64,000 nucleotides of DNA from DSUN01 sp035527715 (lineage in GTDB: Bacteria; Planctomycetota; PUPC01; DSUN01). The position numbers and the translations under genes were made by a program. Below, piece after piece: positions 53,953 through 61,639 of this stretch. The stretch's first letter is position 1, and the number at the start of each line of letters is the position of its first letter. Where the stretch lies: the NCBI GenBank assembly GCA_035527715.1, contig DATKZY010000257.1:26983-90982 (forward strand), read 5' to 3'. Below the pieces are notes generated by a model, which saw nothing but the letters and a program-made list of their open reading frames with translations, made no database searches and had not been told where the DNA came from.

Positions 53953-56475
53953 TCACTCCTGCGGCGTCTCGGCCAGCCTGGCCGTGGCAGGGTTCACCCG
54001 CAGCGCCCACGCCTCGCCCCGGAAGGTGAAGACGTAGGCCAGTTTGCGCGTCGCGTCGTACATCCAGCCGGTGCTGTAGCCGGCCGGCACGTCGCCGGCG
54101 TCCAGGAGGAACATCTTGTTCTTCGCGCAGTCATAGACCCTGGTGTAGCGTGTGCCCTTCTTCTGCTGCCCGTGGGGGTAGAGCTCGCCGATGAGCACCC
54201 AGTCGGCGTGCTCGATGTAGGCCAGCTCGCGCGCGTTGTGGGTCTTGGCGAACTCGGGGTTCTCCGGCGCGATCGCGTCGAGCGCCTTGGTCTTGAAGTC
54301 GAAGGCCAGGAACGTGCCGTTGCTGAGCTTGCTGTAGCCGCCGCCGACGCCGCTGAGGATCATCCGGTCGCGCTTGGAGTCGTAGACCATGCCGTGGGCG
54401 TCGCAGTAGGGGCCGAAGAGCTTGCCCTTGGGCTCGAGGTCGGTCCAGCCCTTCTCGCGGTCGAAGAGCCAGAGGCCGAAGTCCTCGCTGCCCCGCTTCC
54501 TCGCCCAGGCCACGGCGCCGTGGGGCGAAGTCTCGACGCAGGTGCTGCCCCAACTGAAGGCGAAGGGCAACGCGTAGGGCTCGATGCGAAGCCAGTCCAT
54601 CCGCTCGGGGTCGTAGAGGTAGCCCCGGCCCGAGACGAGGAGCTTGCACTTCGGATCGTAGGCGTAGTGGTTGTAGTTGTGGGTGGAGACCCAGGGGCGG
54701 CTGAGGAGCGAGGAGTCGAAGCCTCCGCCGCCGTTGGCGCCGTAGGGCTCGTCGGCGTCGTAGCCCTCGACGAGGCGGCCCGAGGCGGGCGACCAATGGG
54801 CAACGACGCTGGCCGAGCGCACGCAGTGGCCGCCGCCCCAGAGGAGAATCTGGTCGCGGTCGGAGTCCCACGCGCACGTGCCCCAGTCGCGCTGGCGGCA
54901 GCCGCGGCAGGGGGTGCGGGGCGAGTCGGGCAGGCGCACCCACTGGTTGTCGGGGAGAGCATCGAGGCCGGTCGGCTTCGGCTCGTCGGGCACCTCGCCG
55001 AACGCGGCGACGAAGGGGCCGGTGCGATGGAGCCGCTGATTGGGCTGCGTGCCCAGCTTGTCGCGGCCTTCGGTGTCGAGGTGGGCGGGGTCCACGGTCA
55101 GCAGCCAGGTCTCGCACGGGCGCTTCCAGCGCCAGAACCAGGGGCCGACGGCGTGGGCGGCGAGGACGAGGCGGTCGTCGCCGTCTGCCGCGAGCGCCGG
55201 CGGGCAGAACCACTGGCTGGCGTAGCCGTCGAAGATGCCCAGCGGGGCGGGGGTGGACGCGTCGTCCTTCGCGGGAAGGGGCCAGGCAGCCACGAGATCC
55301 CACCGCTCAGCCTTGGGGTCGAAGAGCCAGAGCTGGCGCGGATCGAGGGGCTGGTAGGGCACGGTGCCGTAGTCGGTGCCCGAACTTTGCACGTAGCCCT
55401 CGTAGAGCGCGACCTTGCCGCTCGCGGGGAGCGCGGCGAGCGCGTGCCCGGCGCGGGGCCTGGGCGCCTTGTCGGGCTTCGCGCGGCGCCACGCCTTTTT
55501 CTCGAGGTCGAGGACCCACGTGTCGTTCATCAGATAGTCCTCGTGGTCGCCGCCGAAGAGGACGAAGAGGCGGTTCTTCGCATCGTGGACGAGGGGCGAG
55601 TTGCGCCGCGAGCAGGGCACGGGATATTGCGCCTCGGCGGCCTCCTCGATCTTGCGCTGGAGGGCGCGAGCGGCCTTCAGGGCATCGAGCGTCGTCTTCT
55701 CACCGAGCAGCCGCACCACCGCGTCCACATCGCCCACGAGCCTGTCCATCTGCGGCATCTTCTTCAGGGCGTCGCAGCGTTCGGCGAGGGACTTGCGCTC
55801 GGCCTCGGTGCCCACGCCCTTCGGGTCGCGGAACCACGCGAGGCGAATCCGGCCGACGAGGTCAATCGCCGCCTCCTTGGCGGCGATCAGCTCCTGGTGC
55901 TCCTTGACGACTTTGCCGTCGGCCACGTCGAGCCGCGACCATTTGTCCGCCGCGATGTCGTAGACCACGGTGCGGCACCAGCCGAGGTTGTCGGCCCGCT
56001 TGTCGGCGCCGACGACGACCAGCCGCTTGCCCGCCGTGTCGCACGCCAGGGTGTGCCAGCTCAGGCCCTCAAGCTCGGGGGCGGGCGGATGCATCCTCCA
56101 GGTCTTCTCGGTCGTGCTGAACGCGTGGAGGACCGGCCCGCCCGACAGGCAGTAGACGGTCTTCGTGCTCGGGTCATAGGCCGCCTGGTAGTAGGGATGA
56201 ATGCCCTCCTTCAGCGGCGGGGCGTCGGGCGCGAATTCGCTCCAGGCCCGCGCGGCCGGGTCGAATGCCTGGACGAACGGCGCCCCCTTCGCCGCCCCCA
56301 CCAGCAGCATCTGCTTCAGGTCCGGCGCGGCGACCAGCACCGAGCCTGGGCGCACACCCGTCTTCCCTTCGTCCACCTTCACCCACGCATTGGGCGGCCC
56401 TGCCTCTGCGCACCACGCCGACCCCGCGAGGACCCCCGCCGCCAGAATGGCCAGGATTCCCAGCTCGCGCCGCAT
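53953..56475 (-). CDS. Secreted Kelch-like beta-propeller protein
   Basis: An 840-residue protein with a signal peptide (LGILAILAAGVLAGSAWC). Kelch-type repeats with paired glycines and aromatic residues recur (NRLFVLFGGDHEDYLMNDTWVLDLEKKAW, RPRAGHALAAL, DQILLWGGGH, FGLWLFDREKGW, RMILSGVGGGY). A helical insertion lies at about 195–275. A CRGCRQRDWGTCAW segment (about 510) places three cysteines close together. Function unknown; probably an envelope binding protein. AAGGAG precedes ATG 56475 by eight bases, and the gene has its own promoter. The stop is 255 bp from the PQQ ATG. Confidence 0.7.
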   Translation of the reverse strand: MRRELGILAILAAGVLAGSAWCAEAGPPNAWVKVDEGKTGVRPGSVLVAAPDLKQMLLVGAAKGAPFVQAFDPAARAWSEFAPDAPPLKEGIHPYYQAAYDPSTKTVYCLSGGPVLHAFSTTEKTWRMHPPAPELEGLSWHTLACDTAGKRLVVVGADKRADNLGWCRTVVYDIAADKWSRLDVADGKVVKEHQELIAAKEAAIDLVGRIRLAWFRDPKGVGTEAERKSLAERCDALKKMPQMDRLVGDVDAVVRLLGEKTTLDALKAARALQRKIEEAAEAQYPVPCSRRNSPLVHDAKNRLFVLFGGDHEDYLMNDTWVLDLEKKAWRRAKPDKAPRPRAGHALAALPASGKVALYEGYVQSSGTDYGTVPYQPLDPRQLWLFDPKAERWDLVAAWPLPAKDDASTPAPLGIFDGYASQWFCPPALAADGDDRLVLAAHAVGPWFWRWKRPCETWLLTVDPAHLDTEGRDKLGTQPNQRLHRTGPFVAAFGEVPDEPKPTGLDALPDNQWVRLPDSPRTPCRGCRQRDWGTCAWDSDRDQILLWGGGHCVRSASVVAHWSPASGRLVEGYDADEPYGANGGGGFDSSLLSRPWVSTHNYNHYAYDPKCKLLVSGRGYLYDPERMDWLRIEPYALPFAFSWGSTCVETSPHGAVAWARKRGSEDFGLWLFDREKGWTDLEPKGKLFGPYCDAHGMVYDSKRDRMILSGVGGGYSKLSNGTFLAFDFKTKALDAIAPENPEFAKTHNARELAYIEHADWVLIGELYPHGQQKKGTRYTRVYDCAKNKMFLLDAGDVPAGYSTGWMYDATRKLAYVFTFRGEAWALRVNPATARLAETPQE

Positions 56476-56529
56476 CGTGTGTCTCCTTGTCTCCGCGGTC
56501 CCTCAGGGATTGTTCCGCTCGTCGCGCCG

Positions 56530-56558
56530 ATACTACGCGGTTCGGCCTCGGCTTTCAA
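56530..56558 (-). promoter_or_regulatory. Candidate promoter for the Kelch-like gene
   Basis: Minus strand: TTGAAA (56553–56558), a 17-base spacer, TAGTAT (56530–56535). It is divergent from the exporter promoter 65 bases away. Confidence 0.5.
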
Positions 56559-56622
56559 GGCAGGCCGGCCGCTTCGCGAGGCAGCCACACCCCATCGAGC
56601 GATTGCGAATCCCCCGGCCGAC

Positions 56623-56651
56623 TTGACAGCGGCGCGGGAGGGGGGTAGCCT
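56623..56651 (+). promoter_or_regulatory. Candidate promoter for the ABC exporter gene
   Basis: A perfect TTGACA (56623–56628), a 17-base spacer, TAGCCT (56646–56651). It lies 60 bases before ATG 56711. Confidence 0.55.
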
Positions 56652-56710
56652 TTGTCTCAACGATTCGGCGGCGCCGAGCAAAGACGATCCCCCATCGGGT
56701 GAGACAGACA

Positions 56711-59371
56711 ATGGAGAGAGACATGCCTGGAAGCCGTTCCTCCGGCGCGGCGCGCGCCGCGCCGACCCGGGCCATTCTGTGGGCATTCGCCGACCGCCGG
56801 CGGACGATTGCGGGGCTGTGGCTCCTGGGGCTCGTCGGGGTCGGCCTGTCGCTGGTGCTGCCGAGCCAGGTGGGGCGCCTGACGCAGCTCTTCGCCGGCG
56901 GGCAACAGGTCACCTGGCCGCCGGTGCTGTGGGCCGTCGTGTGGCTGGTGTCGGCACAGCTCGGGCTTTCGGCGATCACCTACGTGCGGGCGCGGCTCGA
57001 GGTCTCGGTGCGCGAGTCGGCCGTCCACAAGCTCACGATGCGCGTCTACGCGCGGCTCCTGCGTTTCGACGCCGCCTTCTTCCGCAACCAGGAGGTCGAG
57101 CGGATCAACACGCGCGCGATGGAGGACACGAGCCGCGTGGCCACGTTCTGGGCCGCGGCGCTGGTCACGGCCCCGCTCGCGGGGGCGAGCATCGCCGTCG
57201 TGGGCGCCGTCATGCTCCTCGACAACTGGCTTCTGGGCCTGTGCATGATCGCCCTGTCGGTGCTCTCCGGCTACTTCGCGCTCTTCGACCGCAAGGTCCA
57301 GGCCATCAATCACATGGTCCGGGAGAGCTGGGAGACGATCCGCGCGCGCGCGAACGAGACCGTGGCCGGGGTCGCCGAGATTCGCGGCCACGGCGCCTTC
57401 GACCACATTGCGGGCGAACTGAGCGGGTCCTTCCGGGGCTACCAGGGGGCCATGGAGCGCTTCGGGCAGTTCATCGCCATGTTCCGCGCGATGGACCCGC
57501 TCGTGGCGACGGTGCAGAAGGGCGTGCTGTTCGCCGTCGGCGCCGCGCTTTGCATCGCCGGCGCGCACGGGGCGTCGCCCGCGGGGCCGATGACTTGGGC
57601 GCAGGTCATCAAGTTCATGCTCCTGGCGCAGGTGTTCCAGGGCTCGGTGGCTCAGTTGGCGTCGCAAGCGCTCCAATGGCGGGTGTCGCGGGAGAGCGCG
57701 CGGCGGATGGGCGAGTACCTCGAGCACCCGTGCGCCTTCGCCGAGGGCGCGCCGGGCGAGCCGCTCCCTGCCGAGCCGCTCTCCGTGGCCTACGAGGGGG
57801 TGAGCGTGACGGCCGAGGGCGGCCGCGGCATTCTGCGCGACGTGAGCCTGGGCATCGCGGCCGGCCAGCACGTGACCCTGTGCGGCCCGTCGGGCTGCGG
57901 AAAGTCCACGCTCATGCAAGTGCTCGCGCGGGGCGTGGAGCCGAGCGGGGGCCGCTGCGTGCTGGGGAGCCTGCCCCTCGAGCGCTACGACCTGCTCGCG
58001 CTGGCCCGCGGCGTGGGCCTGGTGCCCCAGACGCCCTTGCTCTTCCACACCAGCATCCGCGAGAACCTGCTGCTCGCCCTGCGGCGGCCCGCGGGACGCT
58101 GCCTTCGGGACGAGCGCGGCCCCCTCGACCTCCAGGGCCTCGACCACGTGCAGCGTGCCGAGGACCTCGATGCCGAGCTGCTCGCGCTGGTTCGAGGCGT
58201 GGGGCTCGAGGGCGACCTGATCGCCAAGTGTCTCGACGGCCCGCTGCCGCCCGTGCCGGCCGCCGAGGTGGTCCGCTCGCGCATCGAGGCCCTTCGGAAA
58301 CGCGTCGCCCAGGCGCTGGAGGGCGGCCCACCCGACTTGGTGGCCCGCCTTGACCCGCCCCAAGGCGCGGCGGGCTACGTGGACGGGTGGACGGTGCGCG
58401 AGAACCTGCTGTGCGGCCGCCCGAACGCGGGCCTCTACGGGGCCACGGAGCGGCTCGAGCGTCTGCTCCTCGATGTGCTGCGCGACGAGGGGCTGGCCGA
58501 TGCCGCGGTGCTCCTCGGCCTCGAGTTCCAGGTCGGCGAGGGGGGCCGTTTCCTCTCGGGCGGACAGCGCCAGAAGGTCGCCATCGCCCGCACCCTCCTC
58601 AAGAATCCCTCGCTGCTCCTGCTCGACGAGGCGACCGCCAGCCTCGACGAGGCGTCCCAGGCCCGAGTCCTCGATCTGGTCCGCACCCGCCTCGCCGGGC
58701 GCACCGTCGTCTCGATCACCCACCGGCTCAGCACCGCCCGCGACGCCGACCGCGTGGTGGTGATGGACCGCGGGCAGGTGGTGCAGGAGGGCGCCTACGA
58801 CGAGTTGGCCGGCCAGGAGGGCGTGTTCCGGGGGCTGCTGCGGCAGGAGCACGGCGAGCCGGCCGCTGATTCCCGCCCGGCCGCCGCGGCCGCGGGGCCG
58901 GAGGAGATGCGGCTCGAGCTCCAGCACAAGCTTGCCATGGCCACGCTCTTCCGCGGGCTCAAGAGCCATCACCTCGCCTTCCTCGCGCGCGAGATGCGCA
59001 TCGTCCAGTGCCCGAGGGACGAGGTGCTGTTCCGTCGCGGCGACGCGGGGCGCGACCTCTACGTGGTCCTGGGCGGCCAGCTCGAGTTCTTCGTCGAGCG
59101 CGGCGCGGGCGAGGCCGCCGCGGTCGTGAACACGGCCGGCCCCGGCAGCGTGTTCGGCGAGCTGGCCCTGTTCGGCGAGGGGCGGCGCACCGTGGGCGCC
59201 CGGGCGGCGGCCGATGCCACGCTGGGTGTCCTGGGGCGCGAGGCCCTCGTGAAGCTGATCCAGGCCGAGCCCGCCATCGCCATCGAGCTGCTCGGCACGG
59301 TCTCCAGCCATCTCGCGCGCACAGCCGACGCCGCGTATAATGGCCCCGGCCCCGCGCCGAAGGTGGCGTAG
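56711..59371 (+). CDS. ABC exporter (fused TMD–NBD) with NBD insertion and C-terminal cyclic-nucleotide-binding domain
   Basis: An 886-residue protein. The transmembrane domain (about 20–330) has helices near 32–52, 72–92, 145–190 and 268–286. The ATPase domain (about 355–710) has Walker A GPSGCGKST at 392–400, Q-loop Gln440, signature LSGGQ at 615–619, Walker B LLLLDE ending Asp639/Glu640, and His671. About 175 residues separate the Q-loop from the signature, against roughly 60 in ordinary exporters; the extra part (about 456–560) is bracketed by two similar words, SIRENLL and TVRENLL. Residues about 741–866 are a cyclic-nucleotide-binding fold (EVLFRRGDAGRDLYVVLGG, GSVFGELALFGEG). No C39 peptidase domain is present. 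Its position next to peptide precursors and a radical SAM maturase suggests peptide export. GTG 56699 and ATG 56723 are alternative starts. Confidence 0.85.
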   Translation: MERDMPGSRSSGAARAAPTRAILWAFADRRRTIAGLWLLGLVGVGLSLVLPSQVGRLTQLFAGGQQVTWPPVLWAVVWLVSAQLGLSAITYVRARLEVSVRESAVHKLTMRVYARLLRFDAAFFRNQEVERINTRAMEDTSRVATFWAAALVTAPLAGASIAVVGAVMLLDNWLLGLCMIALSVLSGYFALFDRKVQAINHMVRESWETIRARANETVAGVAEIRGHGAFDHIAGELSGSFRGYQGAMERFGQFIAMFRAMDPLVATVQKGVLFAVGAALCIAGAHGASPAGPMTWAQVIKFMLLAQVFQGSVAQLASQALQWRVSRESARRMGEYLEHPCAFAEGAPGEPLPAEPLSVAYEGVSVTAEGGRGILRDVSLGIAAGQHVTLCGPSGCGKSTLMQVLARGVEPSGGRCVLGSLPLERYDLLALARGVGLVPQTPLLFHTSIRENLLLALRRPAGRCLRDERGPLDLQGLDHVQRAEDLDAELLALVRGVGLEGDLIAKCLDGPLPPVPAAEVVRSRIEALRKRVAQALEGGPPDLVARLDPPQGAAGYVDGWTVRENLLCGRPNAGLYGATERLERLLLDVLRDEGLADAAVLLGLEFQVGEGGRFLSGGQRQKVAIARTLLKNPSLLLLDEATASLDEASQARVLDLVRTRLAGRTVVSITHRLSTARDADRVVVMDRGQVVQEGAYDELAGQEGVFRGLLRQEHGEPAADSRPAAAAAGPEEMRLELQHKLAMATLFRGLKSHHLAFLAREMRIVQCPRDEVLFRRGDAGRDLYVVLGGQLEFFVERGAGEAAAVVNTAGPGSVFGELALFGEGRRTVGARAAADATLGVLGREALVKLIQAEPAIAIELLGTVSSHLARTADAAYNGPGPAPKVA

Positions 59372-59405
59372 GCCGCCGACCACCGGCCCGAGGAGGATGA
59401 GACGA

Positions 59406-60083
59406 ATGGACGCACAGAGCCGCATCCTGCACACCTACCTGGGCATCGCCTCGCGCACCAGCGAGGAGGCGACCCTGAGGCTCCTGGTGGACCTCGGCAG
59501 GCAGTATGCCGGCGCCGAGGAGGGCTCGCTACTGGTCCTCGACCCGAAGACGCATGAGCTGGTCTTCGCGATGACCTCCGGCGACCGCCAGTCCGAGAAT
59601 GCCCTCCTGGGCCAGCGGGTGCCCGTGGGCCGCGGCCTCGTGGGCCTCGCGGTCGCCACGCGCGAGGTCCAGGTCGGCGCCCCGACGTTTCGGGACATTC
59701 GTCAGCGGCGGCGCCGGGCCGCCTCGGACAGCCAGCCGACCGCGGTCTTGGCCGCGCCCATGCTGGTCCGCGACCAGGTGGTCGGCGTGCTCACGGCGGC
59801 CAGCTTCCGCGCCCGGCACCATTTCACTTGCGACGACGCGGCGTTCTACGGCAAGATTGCGGCGGTCGCGGGCGTCGTCGTCGAGCAGCAGCAGCGGCTC
59901 GGCGCCCTCGAGCAGTTGGGCAAGGGCGGCCGGCCCCCGCGGCCGCGCACGCGCGAGCAGCGCCTGCAAATGCGGATCATTGACAGCGTCGCGCGTCTCA
60001 CCGCCGGCCGGCCCGAGCGGCTGGCGCGCGTGCAGGCCCTCCTGGCCGCCGTCGAGGCCCTCTGCCGGGGGCCGCAGGCATGA
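59406..60083 (+). CDS. GAF-domain protein (copy 1)
   Basis: A 225-residue cytoplasmic protein. Residues about 15–165 form a GAF domain: EEATLRLLVDLGRQYAGAEEGSLLVLD, the GQRVPVGRGLVGLAVATRE core, LAAPMLVRDQVVGVLTAAS and an FTCDDAAFYGKIAAVAGVVVE helix. The C-terminal 55 residues are basic and helical. GAF domains bind small ligands such as cyclic nucleotides or act as dimerisation modules; no output domain is attached. ATG 59406 has AGGAGG (59391–59396) nine bases upstream. The stop overlaps the subtilisin start (ATGA), so the two are coupled. A second GAF–subtilisin pair at 63202 has the same order. Confidence 0.85.
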   Translation: MDAQSRILHTYLGIASRTSEEATLRLLVDLGRQYAGAEEGSLLVLDPKTHELVFAMTSGDRQSENALLGQRVPVGRGLVGLAVATREVQVGAPTFRDIRQRRRRAASDSQPTAVLAAPMLVRDQVVGVLTAASFRARHHFTCDDAAFYGKIAAVAGVVVEQQQRLGALEQLGKGGRPPRPRTREQRLQMRIIDSVARLTAGRPERLARVQALLAAVEALCRGPQA

Positions 60084-60862
60084 GCAGCATCGAGCGCGCC
60101 CTGGGAGTGAGTCTGCGGGGCCTTCGCCGGCGCCGCCTCGCGCCCGTGCAGGTGGCGGTTGTGGACAGCGGGATGGACGCCACGCACCCCGCCCTGCGCG
60201 GCCGCGTGAAGGAGGCATGGAAGGTCGTGACGCGCGGTGAGGCGGCCCGCGCCGTCAAGGTGTCGCGCGCGCGGAACAACGACGCCTACGGCCACGGCAC
60301 GGCGGTGGCCGGGATCATCGCGGCCATCGCGCCCAACGCCCGGCTGCTCGACGTCCGCGTGCTCGACGCGCACTGCCAGGGCGGCGGCCCGGCCCTGCTG
60401 GCCGGCTTCGAGCAGGCCATCGCCTCGGGGGCCAGGCTCATCAACCTCAGCCTCGCCTGCGTCGCCGAGTTCGCCCCCCAGCTCCACGAGCTGTGCGAGC
60501 GGGCCTACCGCGGCAACCAGATCGTCATCGCCGCCAGGCGCAACATGCCCCTCGCCGACAACGGCTTCCCCGCCGAGTTCTCGTCCTGCATCAGTGTGGA
60601 CATGGCCGACTTCGCGTCGCCCTTCGTGCTCGACTTCCTCGACCCGCCGCCCATCGAGTTCGCCGCGCGCGGCGAGCACGTGCGCGTGCCGGCGGCGGGC
60701 GGCGGCCACACGTACATGACGGGCACGAGCTTCGCCACGCCCGCGGTCACGGGCCTCTGCGCCCTCCTCGTCGGCGCGTACCCCGACCTGCGGCTCTTCG
60801 AGCTCAAGTCCCTCCTCAAGCACGCCGCGCGCCGCTCTCGCCGGCGGCGCGCGGGGCCTTGA
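60080..60862 (+). CDS. Cytoplasmic subtilisin-like (S8) serine protease (copy 1)
   Basis: A 260-residue minimal S8 catalytic domain with no signal peptide and no propeptide. The active site is complete: Asp29 in VVDSGMD, His72 in YGHGTAVAG, Asn155 in IAARRN (oxyanion hole) and Ser217 in GTSFATPAVTG. Lack of export and a position next to peptide precursors fit a leader-removing or maturation protease, as S8 proteases do in cyanobactin and class I lanthipeptide systems; this is an inference. The tail is Arg-rich (RRSRRRR). It overlaps the GAF gene by 4 bases. Its stop codon overlaps the -35 hexamer of the precursor promoter. Confidence 0.9.
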   Translation: MSSIERALGVSLRGLRRRRLAPVQVAVVDSGMDATHPALRGRVKEAWKVVTRGEAARAVKVSRARNNDAYGHGTAVAGIIAAIAPNARLLDVRVLDAHCQGGGPALLAGFEQAIASGARLINLSLACVAEFAPQLHELCERAYRGNQIVIAARRNMPLADNGFPAEFSSCISVDMADFASPFVLDFLDPPPIEFAARGEHVRVPAAGGGHTYMTGTSFATPAVTGLCALLVGAYPDLRLFELKSLLKHAARRSRRRRAGP

Positions 60863-60887
60863 CAGGGCGACTTGCGCCTGCTATATT
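60859..60887 (+). promoter_or_regulatory. Strong candidate promoter for the precursor peptides
   Basis: TTGACA (60859–60864), a 17-base spacer, TATATT (60882–60887): the closest match to the sigma-70 consensus in the window. It begins one base before the subtilisin stop codon and gives a leader of about 44 bases to ATG 60937. Confidence 0.65.
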
Positions 60888-60936
60888 GCTGTACGTTTCG
60901 CCGTGAGGAGAGGGCAGAGAGAACGGAGAAGGGGCG

Positions 60937-61164
60937 ATGGCGAAGCCCGAGAACCCCAGGGCCTTTCTCCGAAGTAAGCTCGGCGCGGCAGGCTTTGCGA
61001 AGTTCGAGGAGGGGATGCGTCTTGCGGCCAGGGACAGGCGGCAGAAGACCCCGAAGGCAGATGTCGAAGGGCAGACACCCATCTGCGACGCCACATGCTC
61101 GAGCCGCTGCCAGGGCAACAACTTCCTGTCGGCCGGCTCGTACTGTAGCCTCGACGCCTTCTAG
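60937..61164 (+). CDS. Putative RiPP precursor peptide A
   Basis: A 75-residue peptide. Residues 1–46 form a charged, helical, cysteine-free leader with NPRAFLRSKLG, GFAKFEEG and RLAA, ending in VEGQ. Residues 47–75 form a core with Cys50, Cys54, Cys58 and Cys70 and the word NFLSAGSY. It is 41/75 identical (ungapped, my count) to peptide B, with Cys50, 54 and 58 in register. GGAG (60925–60928) lies eight bases before the ATG. The conserved leader, Cys-rich core and adjacent radical SAM/SPASM enzyme are the usual layout of a thioether-forming RiPP; the modification itself is inferred. The cleavage site is unknown; after VEGQ is one guess. Confidence 0.8.
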   Translation: MAKPENPRAFLRSKLGAAGFAKFEEGMRLAARDRRQKTPKADVEGQTPICDATCSSRCQGNNFLSAGSYCSLDAF

Positions 61165-61200
61165 GAGGCTGCCCTGGCCAGTCCTGAGACCTGTTGAATA

Positions 61201-61215
61201 GCCGGGCCGCCCGGC
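61201..61215 (+). terminator. Small hairpin between the two precursor genes
   Basis: GCCGGG-CCG-CCCGGC forms a 6-bp GC stem, followed after six bases by a short ATTTTG stretch. It is at best a weak terminator or an mRNA-stabilising structure; the U-run is too short to be convincing. Confidence 0.3.
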
Positions 61216-61271
61216 ACGTCATTTTGTGTAGCGTGACCTTGTGGAGGCATGGAGGCACAGGAGGACCGAAG

Positions 61272-61499
61272 ATGGGGCAGTTTGAGGATCCTCGGGCGTT
61301 TCTGAAGAAGAAACTGGGCGAAGAGGGGTTCGCGAAGTTCCAGGAGGGCGCGCGGCTGGCCGCCGAGGGCAAGGGCGAGAAGGCCCCGAAGGCCGCCGTC
61401 GAGGGACAGTCCGCTTCCTGCTATGCGCCGTGCGCGAGCTACTGCGACAGCAACAGCTTCCTGTCCGCTGGCGCCTACGGCAGGTGCAGCTTCGACTGA
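61272..61499 (+). CDS. Putative RiPP precursor peptide B
   Basis: A 75-residue paralogue of peptide A, the same length to the residue. The leader has DPRAFLKKKLG, GFAKFQEG and RLAA, again ending VEGQ. The core has Cys50, Cys54, Cys58 and Cys72 and the word SFLSAGAY. The final cysteine is shifted by two positions relative to peptide A. ATG 61272 is chosen because AGGAGG (61259–61264) is seven bases upstream and it aligns exactly with peptide A; a longer frame from 61194 has no ribosome site. Codons before the core are strongly conserved with A, so recent duplication followed by core divergence is likely. Confidence 0.8.
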   Translation: MGQFEDPRAFLKKKLGEEGFAKFQEGARLAAEGKGEKAPKAAVEGQSASCYAPCASYCDSNSFLSAGAYGRCSFD

Positions 61500-61545
61500 T
61501 CGGCTGCCGCCCTCGCTCGCATCCGAGCCGACCCAAGGTTCCCAC

Positions 61546-61587
61546 GGCGCGTCGCGCGGAACGCCCGGGCGTTCCGCGCTGCGCGCC
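61546..61587. promoter_or_regulatory. 42-nt hairpin between precursors and maturase
   Basis: A perfect 26-bp palindrome (half-site GCGCGGAACGCCC, 61554–61579) extends to 61546–61587 with two mismatches per arm. No T-run follows, so it is not a classic terminator. A processing or stability barrier that keeps precursor mRNA in excess over the maturase message is plausible. It may also be a dispersed repeat. Confidence 0.55.
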
Positions 61588-61639
61588 ATCGGGGGAGCCG
61601 TTCGGGCCTCGCCCGCGCCTCAGGAGGGTTTTCCCAACT

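Noticed and set aside
59336..59341. Perfect TATAAT near the end of the exporter gene as a promoter for the GAF gene
   Set aside because: The hexamer 17 bases upstream (TCGCGC) does not resemble a -35, and the site is inside a coding region. Co-transcription with the exporter is simpler.
61194..61271. A 26-residue N-terminal extension of precursor peptide B
   Set aside because: It has no ribosome site, and ATG 61272 has an ideal AGGAGG and gives exact alignment with peptide A.
61546..61587. Rho-independent terminator after peptide B
   Set aside because: The stem is strong, but GGGGG rather than a T-run follows, so it is described as a hairpin only.
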